Assembly (NCBI GenBank): GCA_903895695.1 | Contig: CAITUY010000095.1 | Location: 34,438 to 98,437, forward strand | Length of the DNA stretch: 64,000 nucleotides | DNA from: an uncultured bacterium | GTDB lineage: Bacteria; Verrucomicrobiota; Kiritimatiellia; CAIKKV01; CAITUY01 | Reading direction: 5' to 3' | Shown: in pieces, positions 33,378 to 44,600 of the stretch | Layout of the letters: the number at the start of each line of letters is the position of its first letter | Position numbering within the stretch: position 1 is the stretch's first letter | Position numbers and translations under genes: made by a program | Notes under the pieces: model-generated | What the model was told of the DNA's origin: nothing | The model's input: the letters and a program-made list of their open reading frames with translations, nothing else | Database searches by the model: none

Positions 33378-36300
33378 ATGAAAACAAGACGACTGTTTCT
33401 CTCCGCTTTTGTGATGGTGGGGTGTTTGGGCGCCACGAGCCGCGCGGCGCTGTTAAGCGACTACACCTTCGACAACAACGCCAACGACATTAAGGGCGGG
33501 ATCAACGGCACGCTGCACGGCACGGCGGCGATAACCAGCGATAGCATGATTGGAGGCGGGAGCCTCATCCTCGCCAACAGCGGCACCGGCCAGAATTATG
33601 TAAACATCACTTCAAGCGCCTATCCGAACAACATCGCCGGCAGGGCGACCGGAAGCGCCACGTTCTGGATGAAAGGCGGCAATGGGAACAATGGGAATGG
33701 TGCCGGTCAATATAACTGCGTAATTGGCTTCAACGGAACCGGCAGTTCGATGTTTGAAATAAATTCACAGGGGAATAGCAGCAAAGTGGATTTGTGGGAC
33801 CGTAGCCAAGTAAGCTATGGATCTTACACGCCAGCGAGCGCCGCGGGTGCCTTCCAGGATGGAAGTTGGCACCAAGTGACGGTGACCTGGAACACGACAA
33901 CCGGGGTCTCAGGTTCCGGGAATGCGGTCTTCTACATCGACGGAGTGCTGAACCGCAACGATAATGGCAGCGGCAGCACTTGGACCAGCAGCACCATCGC
34001 CGGCATGGCCGCATGGAGTGCCAGCATGACGATTGGTACCGCAGAGAATTCGACAAGTGGCTATTCAGGCCAACTTGACGACGTTGCAATTTGGAGCACG
34101 CAACTCACCGCCACCCAGGCCAGCGCCGTATACCATGTCGGCAAGGATCTCCATTACAATGCCAAAGATATTGACACGCTGTTCACGATCTTCGCAGGCG
34201 GAACGGGCAGTTCCGGCGCCACGAGCGACGGAAAGACATGGTCCTACACGACCGGTCTGTCGGGCAGCGCGGGATCCGTGGTCAATGGCGGGTTGGCCGT
34301 GATTCTCGACGGCAGCGGCAACGGCGTACTGGCGCTCCCGTCCAACATCCTCCCCTCCGTCAGCATCACCACACCGACGAACGGGGCAGGGTTCGTAACG
34401 CCGGTGAATATCGGCATCACCGCCACGGCGAGCGACTCGGACGGCACGGTGACCAACGTGGCGTTCTACCAGGGCGCCTCTTTGATCGGGCAGAAGACGA
34501 ACAGTCCATACACCGTGACCTGGAGCAATGTCGCGGTGGGGGACTACTCGCTGACCGCCGTGGCGTATGACAATTCCGGCGCGGCGTCGACTTCCGCCGT
34601 CGTCGCGATTGCCGTCACAGCGCCGCCGCCGCCGCCCGTGTTGCTGAGCTGCTACCCCTTGGACGGCAATGCCAACGACCTGGTGTACGGCATCAACGGC
34701 ACCTTGCAGGGCAGTCCCTCTTATGTCGCCGGACGGGTCGGCAGCGGCGCCCTCCAACTCAATGGCACTTCGCAATTCGTGCTTCTCGCCACGAACGCGT
34801 ATCCGAACAACACGGCCGGCCGGGCCACCGGGAGCGCTACGTTCTGGATGAAGTCGACCTCGAGTGGCAGCTATAACGCGGTTATCGGCGGTCCGAACCC
34901 GCTCGCCGGTTTCCCGTTCTTCGAGATCAACCTGCAAGGCAACACGAGCAAAATGGACATGTGGACGCGGACGGGGACGACGTATACCTACACGCCCATC
35001 AGCGCGGTGGGCGCCTTCAATAACGGCAGTTGGCACCAGGTCACCATCGCCTGGCAGGCCACGACGGGCGCCGCCGGCACAGGCACCTCGGCCTTCTACA
35101 TTGACGGGGCCTTGAACGCCTCGGGTTCCTTGTCCGCCAACAACAATTGGGACAGCAGCAGCGCGGCCACGATGACCGCCTGGCCCAGTCCCGTGCGCAT
35201 CGGGAGTGCGGAAGGCAGCGATTACTTCAATGGCACGCTTGATGACGTTGCGATTTGGGGCACCCCACTCACCGCCGCCCAAGCCGCCGCGATGTACAAT
35301 GTCGGCCTCAACCTCAACTACAACGCCAAGGACATCAATGTTCTGTTCACGGTCTTCGCCGGCGGGTCGGGCAGTTCCGGAGCCACGAGCGACGGAAAGA
35401 CATGGTCCTATACGACCGGCCTGTCGGGTAGCGCGGGATCCGTGGTCAACGGCGGGGCGGCCGTGGTTCTCGATGGCAGCGGCAACGGCGTCGCAGGAGC
35501 AGGCAACACTCCGCCGACGGTGAGCATCACCCAACCGACAAACGGGGCGTTTTTCGCGGCGCTGACGAATATCGTGATCATGGCGACGGCGGCCGATAGT
35601 GACGGGACGGTGACAAACGTGGCGTTCTACCAGGGCAGTACGCTGCTGGGGCAGACATCAACCAGCCCGTACAGTAACGTCTGGACCAGCGTCGCGAAGA
35701 GCAATTATGACCTGACCGCCGTTGCATACGACAATGCCGGGGCCGTGACGACTTCCGCGGTCGTCCAGATCCAGGTCGGCGCGAACCTGCCTCCGACGGT
35801 GAGCATCACCCAACCGACGAACGGAGCGGTCTTCACGGCGCCGGCGACTATCGTGATCACCGCGACGGCCGCCGACAGCGACGGCACGGTGACCAACGTC
35901 GCGTTCTATCAGGGCAACACGTTGCTGGGGCGAGCCACAACGAACCCCTACAGCAACGTGTGGACCGGCGTCGCCGCGGGCTACTACGCCCTTACGGCCA
36001 GTGCCTGCGACGATGGCGGGGCCGCGACCACGTCCGCGGTTGTAACGATCCATGTCCAAAACGTTTCACCGCCGCTCTTGAGTGATTACCCCTTTGACAC
36101 CAATGCTACCAACCTTGTCGACGCCAGCACCAGCGGCACGTTGACGAACGGGGCGTCCATCACCGCTTCCGACCGGGCGATTGGCGCCGGCGCGCTTGTT
36201 CTCGACGGCGTCAACGATTACGTGGATATCACCGCCAATGGGGCGCCGAACTCACTCTCTGCCCTGGAGAACGGCAGTGTCTCCTTCTGGGTGAAGGCAG

Positions 36301-36986
36301 GTTGCCCGACGAATTTTTCGCTGGTACTGGCTGCGAACCAGGTGGGATTCAAGCATTTTGAGGTCATCGCGAATCCTTCGAACATAGGCCTATGGGTGCG
36401 CGGCTATCAAAACAGTAACCGCGACGGAACCAGCCCCAGCATGACCCCAACCAGCGGCACCTACACGAACTGGTACGATAACACCTGGCACCAAGTCACC
36501 GTGGCATGGACGGCCACGACCGGCAACCAGGGCACGGGGACGGCGGAGTGGTACGACAATGGGACGCTGGTTAAGTCTGTTACCGGCCAGGGCAATTGGG
36601 ATTGCTGGGCCACGTTCAGCCCGTGGAATACTTCAATGACGATTGGTTGCGGAGAGGGGCTTGCGCTGAATCCGTTTGCGGGCAAGCTCGATGATGTCGC
36701 CGTGTGGGGAGACCACCTGACAGCCACGCAGGCGAAGGCCGTCTACACGATCGGCCACGACGCCATGCTCAGCTACAACGCCAGGGACATCGCCGCGCTG
36801 TTTGCGCTCTTCGCCAGCGGGCAGGACAGCACGACCAATACCAGCGACAAGAAGAAATGGATGTACGCCACGAGTCTGACGGGCAACGCGGGCGACGTGG
36901 TCGGGAATCATTCGGCCGTGATCCTCGATGGCAGCGGCAACGGTGTCCGCCTCGTGGCGGTCGGGACAGTCTTTATATTCAGGTAG
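33378..36986 (+). CDS. Exported LamG/Ig-like multidomain protein
   Basis: This is a 1202-residue exported protein with a signal peptide (1-24, MKTRRLFLSAFVMVGCLGAT). It has three LamG/concanavalin-like modules (about 25-255, 415-640 and 890-1125), each opening with L-S-x-Y-x-x-D-x-N-A-x-x-L/I and containing an S-A-T-F-W-M-K core and W-H-Q-V-T. Each is followed by the repeated 60-residue module described in the findings. Ig-like domains of the P-T-V-S-I-T-Q-P-T-N-G-A type follow modules 1 and 2 (one, then two). No catalytic residues or membrane anchor are seen. It ends in G-T-V-F-I-F-R. It probably binds glycans at or outside the cell surface. A GGAGCATACG ribosome site precedes ATG 33378. It heads the likely operon. 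Confidence 0.85.
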   Translation: MKTRRLFLSAFVMVGCLGATSRAALLSDYTFDNNANDIKGGINGTLHGTAAITSDSMIGGGSLILANSGTGQNYVNITSSAYPNNIAGRATGSATFWMKGGNGNNGNGAGQYNCVIGFNGTGSSMFEINSQGNSSKVDLWDRSQVSYGSYTPASAAGAFQDGSWHQVTVTWNTTTGVSGSGNAVFYIDGVLNRNDNGSGSTWTSSTIAGMAAWSASMTIGTAENSTSGYSGQLDDVAIWSTQLTATQASAVYHVGKDLHYNAKDIDTLFTIFAGGTGSSGATSDGKTWSYTTGLSGSAGSVVNGGLAVILDGSGNGVLALPSNILPSVSITTPTNGAGFVTPVNIGITATASDSDGTVTNVAFYQGASLIGQKTNSPYTVTWSNVAVGDYSLTAVAYDNSGAASTSAVVAIAVTAPPPPPVLLSCYPLDGNANDLVYGINGTLQGSPSYVAGRVGSGALQLNGTSQFVLLATNAYPNNTAGRATGSATFWMKSTSSGSYNAVIGGPNPLAGFPFFEINLQGNTSKMDMWTRTGTTYTYTPISAVGAFNNGSWHQVTIAWQATTGAAGTGTSAFYIDGALNASGSLSANNNWDSSSAATMTAWPSPVRIGSAEGSDYFNGTLDDVAIWGTPLTAAQAAAMYNVGLNLNYNAKDINVLFTVFAGGSGSSGATSDGKTWSYTTGLSGSAGSVVNGGAAVVLDGSGNGVAGAGNTPPTVSITQPTNGAFFAALTNIVIMATAADSDGTVTNVAFYQGSTLLGQTSTSPYSNVWTSVAKSNYDLTAVAYDNAGAVTTSAVVQIQVGANLPPTVSITQPTNGAVFTAPATIVITATAADSDGTVTNVAFYQGNTLLGRATTNPYSNVWTGVAAGYYALTASACDDGGAATTSAVVTIHVQNVSPPLLSDYPFDTNATNLVDASTSGTLTNGASITASDRAIGAGALVLDGVNDYVDITANGAPNSLSALENGSVSFWVKAGCPTNFSLVLAANQVGFKHFEVIANPSNIGLWVRGYQNSNRDGTSPSMTPTSGTYTNWYDNTWHQVTVAWTATTGNQGTGTAEWYDNGTLVKSVTGQGNWDCWATFSPWNTSMTIGCGEGLALNPFAGKLDDVAVWGDHLTATQAKAVYTIGHDAMLSYNARDIAALFALFASGQDSTTNTSDKKKWMYATSLTGNAGDVVGNHSAVILDGSGNGVRLVAVGTVFIFR

Positions 36987-36996
36987 GCCCCATCCC

Positions 36997-39900
36997 GTGC
37001 GACGAATCAGACTGCGGGTAAAGGACAGGACCGTATTTTTGTTGGAGAATTGCAGACTGAACACCGAACACTCGCTTCTGCTGGGGTTAGCGTTGATGGT
37101 GGCCGTTGCCGGAGGGAGTCCAATAAAGGCAGACGACTCCCCGGCGCCCACCAACAGCGCACAACTTCAAGTCCGGGTTCAGCAGCTCAAGGATTACTAT
37201 GCGCCCTACCTGCAGAGCCTGCCGCAGACGCTCAACGTGCGCACGCAAGCAGACCTGTCGGGCGCGTGGCTTTCGAGATTCGAAGTCGATAACTTCACGA
37301 ATTCCCCCGCGCCGCAGGCGCCGGCATGGTACGCGCCGGACCTGGACGTCTCGTCCTGGACGAACACGACGGTTCCGGAATGGCGCTATGACGCGAGCGC
37401 GCCGACCGGGACGAATCCCGACCCGAACGCGCGCCCGAACAGCCGCATCTTGTGGTACCGGACGTCGTTTGCGGCCGCGAAACCGCAATCCAACCAGCGG
37501 GTCTTCCTTGTCTTCGCGGGAGTCGACTGGGAGGCGCAGGTCTGGCTCAACGGCACGTTCCTTGGCGATCACACCGCCTATTGGGAGCCCTTCCGCTTCG
37601 ACGTGACCTCAGTTCTGAGCGCGACGAACGTGCTGGCGGTGCGGGTGCTCGCGGGTCCGAAGCTTGGCGAACCGGTTTTCGGCTGGACGCTCTTCCCGTG
37701 CGCGCTCGCCGTTCAGCCGCGGTACGTGCGCGACGCGGCCCAATCGGTGGTCGGACAGCGTACGCCGTTCGGGTTTCTGAGCAGTTGTTTTCTCAGCGGC
37801 ATCGGCATTCATCGCGAGGTGCTCCTGGAGACCACGGGGCCGGCAACCGTGTCCGGGTTGTTCGTTCACGGCGACCCGTCCGCGGGTGCGGCGAGCATCC
37901 AGGTGGAAACGGACTCGACCGCCGATCATCCGCTGGCCTTCGATGTCCAGCTCCTTCCCGAGAACTTTGCGGGCGGCCCGTGCTACACCAACACCGGATA
38001 CACCGTGCCGCAGGGGGCGAGCAAGCAGACGGTGACGATGGCGATGGCGAACGCACGACTGTGGCAGCCGACAGCCCCGTGCCTTTACCGGTGCCGCGTC
38101 GTCATTCGCGATGGCGCCCAGACCGTTGATGCCCAGGACGTGTTGTTCGGCTACCGTTCGTTCGGCATGGTCCAGGCCGGGGATTCCCACCCGGGGCTCC
38201 CGGCAGGCATGTTCCTTCTCAACGATCAACCCGTCTTCCTGCGCGGCGCCTGCAATTCACCGGCGCTGAACGCCTTCTGGTACTGGCATCAGGACGACAA
38301 ACTTCTGGACGCCGTGCTGATGATGAAGGCGGCGAATTTCAACGCACTGCGCGCCAGCGAGCATGTCCAGTTCAGGGAAGTGCGCGAACAGTTGGATCGG
38401 CTGGGCATGCTCGTGGAGCAGGATATGTGCGGCGCCGGCAACAGTTCGTATCCGACGCCGATGAACACGATTACGAACCTGATGGCGCGCCTGGCACGCG
38501 AATCGTACAATAACCCCGGCGTGGTCCTGCTGACGGCAGGCGAAGAAACTACAATGGACCCGAGCGACATCGTCACGGCAGTCCTTGCGGTCGATCCCGC
38601 GCGCATTCTCAAGCCCGTCAGCGGCAATATGCGGGACTGGAGCAGCGCCTACGAACTGCCGCCGGGCTATCCTGCGCTTGGGAGCGCGTATTGGCCCCAC
38701 GTGGTCGACGATTTCCACTGCTACAACGGTTGGTATCCCCCGGGGGCCGACATGTGGAAGCTGTCGCGGATATACCCGCCGGGCCGCATGGTAACGTGCA
38801 GCGAATTTGGGGCCGAAGCGCTCGATGCGTATGCGACCATGCAACAGTATCCGGCTTTACTCCAGCCTCCTCCGATCACCGCAAACTCGTTGTGGGGGGC
38901 TGTGCAGGTGCAAGTCGGCAGCGCCAAGATGATCGAAGGCCAGCGCGGACAGACGGCGAGCACGCTGGGCGACTACATCACGGCCAGTCAGAAGTACCAG
39001 GCGGATGTGCTGGCGGAACAGGCCAGCGGGCTTCGGCTCTCGCCCCAGCGTATCGGCGGGTACTTCATGTTCCATTTCATTGACGCGCTGCCCGTCGAGT
39101 GGCCGAAATCCATCGTGAGCTTCGACCTGAGCCCCAAGCCGGGTTTCTTTGCGATGGCTCAGGTCAACCAACCGGTGGCGCCGTTGTTCCAGATTTCCAA
39201 TCAAGGCGCATCGATGAAGCTGTGGGTAGCCAATGACCTGAGCAATGCCTGGTCCAACAGCCATATCGCCTGGAGCGTGGAGGCCGGCGGCACGATCCTC
39301 TTGCAGGGCCAGCGGCAAGCCGACGTGCAGCCATATGGCGCCACGCCGGTCACGACGGTCGACCTCTCGGCCATTGTTCAAGCCAACCCCGTCGTGACGA
39401 TTGCGCTCGCCTTAAGCGACGCCTCCGGAAACCCGGTGTCAAGCTATCGGCGCGAGGTGTTCTTGGCGGCATGGGAGCTGTCGCCGAAGGAGCCGGGGCT
39501 GTTGTTGAGCGACTATCCCTTCGACGGCAACGCCACCAATCTGGTCGACGCGACGGCAGGCGGTACGGAACACGGCAACTTCCGATATGTCGCCGGCAAA
39601 ATCGGCAGCGGCGCCATCGAGTTCTTTGGCGGTACAGGAGGCTATGAGGGCACGAACCCCGCGACCGGCTATGTGGATCTCACTCCCAACGGCTATCCGA
39701 ATGCAACCGCCGGCAGGGCGACCGGCAGCGCCACGTTTTGGATGAAGTCGAGGGGAGCCGCCAGCTATGAGGCGATCATCGGCTCGAATCAGGGCGGATT
39801 TCCGATGTTCGAGATCAATCTACAGGGCAACACCGGCAAGCTGGACCTGTGGACGCGGGCAGCGTCCGGTTCCTTCACTCCCTTGAGCGCGGCGGGCGCC

Positions 39901-41607
39901 TTCAACGACGGCAACTGGCACCAAGTGACCGTGGCCTGGAATGCCACGACCGGCGCCGCCGGCTCGGGGTCCGTGGCCTTCTACATCGATGGGGCCTTGA
40001 ACTCCAGCGCGGCCGGTGATGGCGGCACGTGGACCAGCAGCGACGTTGCGGCGCTGACGGCCTGGAGCGGCTCCGTGCGGATCGGCTGCGCGGAGTCGGG
40101 CGATTACTTTCTGGGCACCCTCGACGATGTGGCGATCTGGAGCAACAAGCTTAGCGCCACGGAGGCGAAGGCGATCTACAACCTCGGCAACAACGCGACG
40201 CTCAATTACGACGCCCGGAACATCGCGACATTGTTCACGATCTTCGCCGGCGGGCCCGGGACCACGAATCGCACCAGCGAGGGAAGGACCTGGCAGTATG
40301 TCGCCGGCCTGGCGGGCAGCCCCGGCGATCTGGTCAACGGCGGCACAGCCGTGATCCTCGACGGCAGCGGCAACGGCGTCGGACTCGCGGCCGGGGGCAA
40401 CCTCCCGCCGACGGTGAGCGTCACCCAACCGACGAACGGGGCGGCCTTCACGGTGCCGGCGAGTGTCGTCATTACCGCAACGGCGAGCGACGCCGACGGC
40501 GCGGTGACGAACGTGGCGTTCTACGAGGGCAGCACGCTGCTGGGGCAGACGACCAACAGTCCGTACCGTGTCACGTGGACCAATGTCGCCGCGGGGAATT
40601 ACGCGCTTACGGCGAGAGCCTGGGACAATGGCGGGGCGTCGTCGGTCTCCGCTGTAGCCAATATCCGGGTGAGTGCGGCCTATGTCGCGCCGGCGCTGTT
40701 GAGTGACTATCCCTTCGACACCAACGCCAACGACATTGTCAATGGCATCAATGGCGCGCTGCACGGCTCGGCAACGATAACCAACGATGGCGCAATCGGT
40801 GGCGGAAGCTTGAAGCTCGACGGCACTGTCAACGGCAACTACGTGGACATCACCGCGGGTGCCTATCCGAACAACATGGCCGGCAGGGCAATCGGGAGCG
40901 CGACTTTCTGGATGAAGGGTGGCAATGGGAAGAACCCCAGCAATGCCGCCGGTCAATATAACTGCATCATGGGTTTCAACGGGAGCGGGTATTCGATGTT
41001 CGAAATCAATTCGCAGGGGGATGCGAGCAAAGTGGATCTGTGGACGCGTGCCCTCTCCGGTCCCAGTTCATACACCCCAAGAAGCGCCGCGGGAGCCTTC
41101 CAAGATGGAGGTTGGCACCAAGTCACCGTGACGTGGAACGCCACAACCGGCGCTGCAGGCACTGGAAACGCAGTCTTCTACATCGATGGAGTCTTGAATG
41201 GCTCCGACAACGGTCTTGGCAGCACCTGGACCAGTAACACCACCTTGGCCGCATGGGGTGCCAGCATGACGATTGGTACTGCAGAGCAGTCTACAAGCGG
41301 CTATACAGGCCAGCTTGATGACGTTGCGGTTTGGGGCAATCAACTGACGGCTGCCCAGGCCAGCGCCATGTACCACGCGGGCAAAGATCTTCAGTATAAC
41401 GCCAAGGACATCGCCTCTTTGTTTGCAGTTTTCGCCGGCGGACAGGGCAGCATGACCAATACGAGTGACAGGAAGAAATGGGTCTACGCCATCGGCCTGA
41501 CAGGCAGCGCGGGCGCCGTGGTCAAGAACTTCACGGCCCTGGTCCTCGACGGCGCTGGCAACGGGGTCCGCATTCTGTCGGCCGGGACGACCATCGAAGT
41601 GAAATAG
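36997..41607 (+). CDS. Exported GH2-like glycosidase fused to LamG and Ig-like domains
   Basis: This is a 1536-residue protein. The start is uncertain: the GTG at 36997, with AGGTAGG upstream, gives a leader that crosses a dispersed repeat unit (37057-37072). The hydrophobic part (S-L-L-L-G-L-A-L-M-V-A-V-A-G-G) and an A-D-D-S cleavage-like site follow. Residues about 50-810 form a GH2-like enzyme: sugar-binding jelly roll (W-Y-R-T-S-F, W-L-N-G-T-F-L-G), Ig domain, and a TIM barrel with the likely nucleophile Glu603 in C-S-E-F-G and an acid/base candidate Glu516/Glu517 in T-A-G-E-E. The C-terminal half (about 830-1536) has two LamG modules with the 60-residue module and one Ig-like domain. It ends G-T-T-I-E-V-K. 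The substrate is unknown; beta-galactosides, mannosides or glucuronides are usual for GH2. Confidence 0.82.
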   Translation: MRRIRLRVKDRTVFLLENCRLNTEHSLLLGLALMVAVAGGSPIKADDSPAPTNSAQLQVRVQQLKDYYAPYLQSLPQTLNVRTQADLSGAWLSRFEVDNFTNSPAPQAPAWYAPDLDVSSWTNTTVPEWRYDASAPTGTNPDPNARPNSRILWYRTSFAAAKPQSNQRVFLVFAGVDWEAQVWLNGTFLGDHTAYWEPFRFDVTSVLSATNVLAVRVLAGPKLGEPVFGWTLFPCALAVQPRYVRDAAQSVVGQRTPFGFLSSCFLSGIGIHREVLLETTGPATVSGLFVHGDPSAGAASIQVETDSTADHPLAFDVQLLPENFAGGPCYTNTGYTVPQGASKQTVTMAMANARLWQPTAPCLYRCRVVIRDGAQTVDAQDVLFGYRSFGMVQAGDSHPGLPAGMFLLNDQPVFLRGACNSPALNAFWYWHQDDKLLDAVLMMKAANFNALRASEHVQFREVREQLDRLGMLVEQDMCGAGNSSYPTPMNTITNLMARLARESYNNPGVVLLTAGEETTMDPSDIVTAVLAVDPARILKPVSGNMRDWSSAYELPPGYPALGSAYWPHVVDDFHCYNGWYPPGADMWKLSRIYPPGRMVTCSEFGAEALDAYATMQQYPALLQPPPITANSLWGAVQVQVGSAKMIEGQRGQTASTLGDYITASQKYQADVLAEQASGLRLSPQRIGGYFMFHFIDALPVEWPKSIVSFDLSPKPGFFAMAQVNQPVAPLFQISNQGASMKLWVANDLSNAWSNSHIAWSVEAGGTILLQGQRQADVQPYGATPVTTVDLSAIVQANPVVTIALALSDASGNPVSSYRREVFLAAWELSPKEPGLLLSDYPFDGNATNLVDATAGGTEHGNFRYVAGKIGSGAIEFFGGTGGYEGTNPATGYVDLTPNGYPNATAGRATGSATFWMKSRGAASYEAIIGSNQGGFPMFEINLQGNTGKLDLWTRAASGSFTPLSAAGAFNDGNWHQVTVAWNATTGAAGSGSVAFYIDGALNSSAAGDGGTWTSSDVAALTAWSGSVRIGCAESGDYFLGTLDDVAIWSNKLSATEAKAIYNLGNNATLNYDARNIATLFTIFAGGPGTTNRTSEGRTWQYVAGLAGSPGDLVNGGTAVILDGSGNGVGLAAGGNLPPTVSVTQPTNGAAFTVPASVVITATASDADGAVTNVAFYEGSTLLGQTTNSPYRVTWTNVAAGNYALTARAWDNGGASSVSAVANIRVSAAYVAPALLSDYPFDTNANDIVNGINGALHGSATITNDGAIGGGSLKLDGTVNGNYVDITAGAYPNNMAGRAIGSATFWMKGGNGKNPSNAAGQYNCIMGFNGSGYSMFEINSQGDASKVDLWTRALSGPSSYTPRSAAGAFQDGGWHQVTVTWNATTGAAGTGNAVFYIDGVLNGSDNGLGSTWTSNTTLAAWGASMTIGTAEQSTSGYTGQLDDVAVWGNQLTAAQASAMYHAGKDLQYNAKDIASLFAVFAGGQGSMTNTSDRKKWVYAIGLTGSAGAVVKNFTALVLDGAGNGVRILSAGTTIEVK
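37057..37072. repeat. Third copy of the CTGAACACCGAACACT unit
   Basis: This 16-bp unit is identical to the right arm core of the inverted repeat at 21778-21797, and is related to the GTGAAC units at 18154-18223. Here it lies within the putative 5' coding region of the GH2-like gene at 36997, on a single strand and without an inverted partner. Confidence 0.6.
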
Positions 41608-41679
41608 GGCTTGTTGTTTCCTCGGGTGCGACGCGGCCAAACGACTCCATGGGAGTAGAGTGCAAATGAGGGCAATGCA

Positions 41680-44600
41680 ATGAAACGAGTCCGGTTAGGA
41701 AGTATAATCATGGCGCTGATTGCCGCCGCAAGCGGGATGAACGCCGCGCCTGCCGCCGTAGTCATGCCATCGGCCCCGGATGCATCACCCGCACCCACTA
41801 CCTCGGAGGAACTGATAGGCCGACTGCAGCAACTGCGGGAGCATTACAGACCCTATTTGCAAAGCCTGCCTCAACCACTGAATGTCCGCACGCAAGTGGA
41901 CTTGTCCGGCACGTGGCGCTGCAAGTGGGAAGTCGAGGACTTCCGGAAGGGACCCAGGCCGGCGGCCCCCGACTGGTATCGCGTGGACTTGGACGATTCA
42001 GATTGGCAGGAAACGACGGTTCCGGAATGGCGGTATGACAAAAGTGCTCCGTTCGGGACAAAACCCGCCCCTCCACCCAACGAACTCCGGCCAGACAGCC
42101 GTATTCTGTGGTATCGCACCGCTGTTACAGGCGTGTTGCCGCAAGCTGACCGGCGAGTCTCTCTGGTCTTCTCAGGCGTGGCTTGGGAAGCTGAAGTCTG
42201 GTTCAACGGCACCTTCCTTGGCCGTCATCAAGCGTATTGGGAGCCGTTTCGCTTCGATGTCACCTCGATGCTGAAGGAAAAGAACGTGCTGGCGGTTCGG
42301 GTGCTTGCGGGTCCGAACCTGGGCGAGCCGGTTTTCGGCTGGTCGGTCCTGCCATGTGTGCTCGCCGTCGAGCCGCGCATTGTCCGCGATGCATCCCGCT
42401 CGGTGGTCGGGCAGCGCGAGTTGTTCGGTTTTGCCAGTAGTTGTTTTCTCAGCGGCATCGGCATTCATCGCGAGGTCTATCTGGAAACCACGGGGAAGAC
42501 AATCGTATCCGGGTTGTTTGTCCGCGGCGACCCGTCGACGGGCAAGGCGAACATCCGGGTGGAGACTGACTCCGCCGTCGACAAGGAACTGGTCTTTGAT
42601 GTGCAGCTTCTGCCCGAGAACTTCAAGGGGCCGTCTTACGTTCAGACCGAATCACATCGCGTGCCGCAGGGAGCGGGCCAGCAGGTCGTAACCGTGCCGA
42701 TGCCCGGTGCGCGGCTATGGCAACCGACAGATCCATGCCTGTACCGCTGCCGGATTACGATCCGCGACAACCAGCAGGCGGTCGACTCCCATGACGTGCT
42801 GTTCGGTTGCCGCTCGTTTCGCCTCGCCACGGCCGGTGATAATCGCGCGAACCTGCCCGAAGGCACGTTTCTGCTCAACGATCAGCCGATCTATCTGCGG
42901 GGCGCGGGCGGTTCACCGGCGCTCAACGCCTTCTGGTACTGGCACCAGGACGACAAGCTGCTGGATACGGTGCTGATGATGAAAGCGGCAAACTTCAATG
43001 CCGTCCGCGCCAACGAACACATCCAGTTTCCAGAGGTACGTGAACTGCTGGACCGGCTCGGAATGTTGTCGGAACAGGACATGTCTGGCGCCGGTAACAC
43101 ATCCAGTCCCGTGCCAATGAACGTGATTACCAACTTGATGGCGCACCTGGCCCGCGAGTGCTACAACAATCCCGGCGTGGTCCTCCTGACGGCCGGTGAA
43201 GAGACCCATTGCGACCCCACCGCGGTCGTCGCGGCCGTTCTGGCGGCCGATCCCGAACGGATCGTCAAGCCCATCAGCGGCAACATGGAGAGTTGGGCCA
43301 CGGCTTACGAGCCGCCGCCGGGCTACAAGTCCATGCCGTCGCCATACTGGACCAACGTGGTCGATGACTTTCACTGTTACAACGGCTGGTACCATCGTGG
43401 CGCCGACATGGCGAAGCTTTCGCCGCTCTATCCGCCGGGCCGTCTGGTAACAGTGGGCGAGTTCGGGGCCGAAGCGCTCGACTCCTATGCGACCATGCAA
43501 CACTATCCTTCGCACCTGCAGCCTCCGCCGATCACCGCGAACGCGTTGTGGGGACACGCTCAAGTGAAGAAGGGGGACCCCAAGTTGACCGTAGGGCTGC
43601 GCGGTCAAGTGCCTCGCACCCTGGGTCAATACATCGAGGCCAGCCAGAATTATCAGGCCGATGTGCTGGCGGAACAGGCCACGGGTTTCCGGCTTTCGCC
43701 CCGGCGGATCGGCGGATCCTTTGTGTTCCATTTCATCGATGGGCTGCCCGACATGTGGCCGAAATCCATCGTGAGCTTCGACTTGATGCCAAAAGCGGGA
43801 TACTTCGCCCTGGCGCAGGTCAACCTACCGGTGGTGCCGTTGTTCCAGATCGTGGATCAGGGCAAGTCGCTGGCATTATGGGTGGCCAACGACCGGAGCG
43901 ACGCCATCCCCGGCGGTCGTGTCGCTTGGGACATCGAGGCGGGCGGAAAGAGTCTGCTGAAGGGGGAGAAGAAAGTTGATGTAGCGCCGTTGGATGCTAC
44001 GCCGGTCGAGAAGCTCGACCTCTCCCCGATTCTTGACAAGACAGCGGTCGCGACCATCTCTCTTGTGCTGAACGACGCCGATGGAAAGCCGGTCTCGCGC
44101 TACCGGCGCGAGGTGTACCTGAAGGCCTGGCAGCCGCCTGTAATCGAGGTACTGCCGCCCGCCAAGGCCCTTGTTCCCAAGTTGCCGGATGCCTCTGCCG
44201 CCGGCGACCCGGGCAAGGTGGACTGGTCCAAGTCCGCTCCACTGGCGGGCTGGCGCGAGGTAGAGGGCTCCCCGACACAGCGAAAGATCGAGGCGCACAT
44301 CGCGCATGACGGTCAGTATCTGTATGTCAAGCTCGAGGAGCGAGTTGCTACGGCAGATTTTCGGAGCGACGAAGGCGTTTGGAGTGGCGAAGATTGGGAA
44401 CTGTTCTTGGCCAAGGAGCAGGCGAAGCCTTACCGTCAGCTCGGGATTAATCCCAAAGGCGCATTTCAGCAGGTCACTTGCCTCAAACAGCCCAATGGAG
44501 CCCCGCTGCCGCTCTGCGAGCCAAAGGTGGTTTCCGACGTGGGGAAGGACCGTTGGACTGTGCTCGTGGCAATGCCTTTGGAAAACCTGGTTTCGGGCGG

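Noticed and set aside
34065..35534. A 489-codon - strand frame in the LamG gene, with internal repeats
   Set aside because: The repeats come only from the repeated LamG DNA on the other strand.
39820..40956. A second - strand repeat-containing frame
   Set aside because: It is again the mirror image of the LamG and Ig-like modules.
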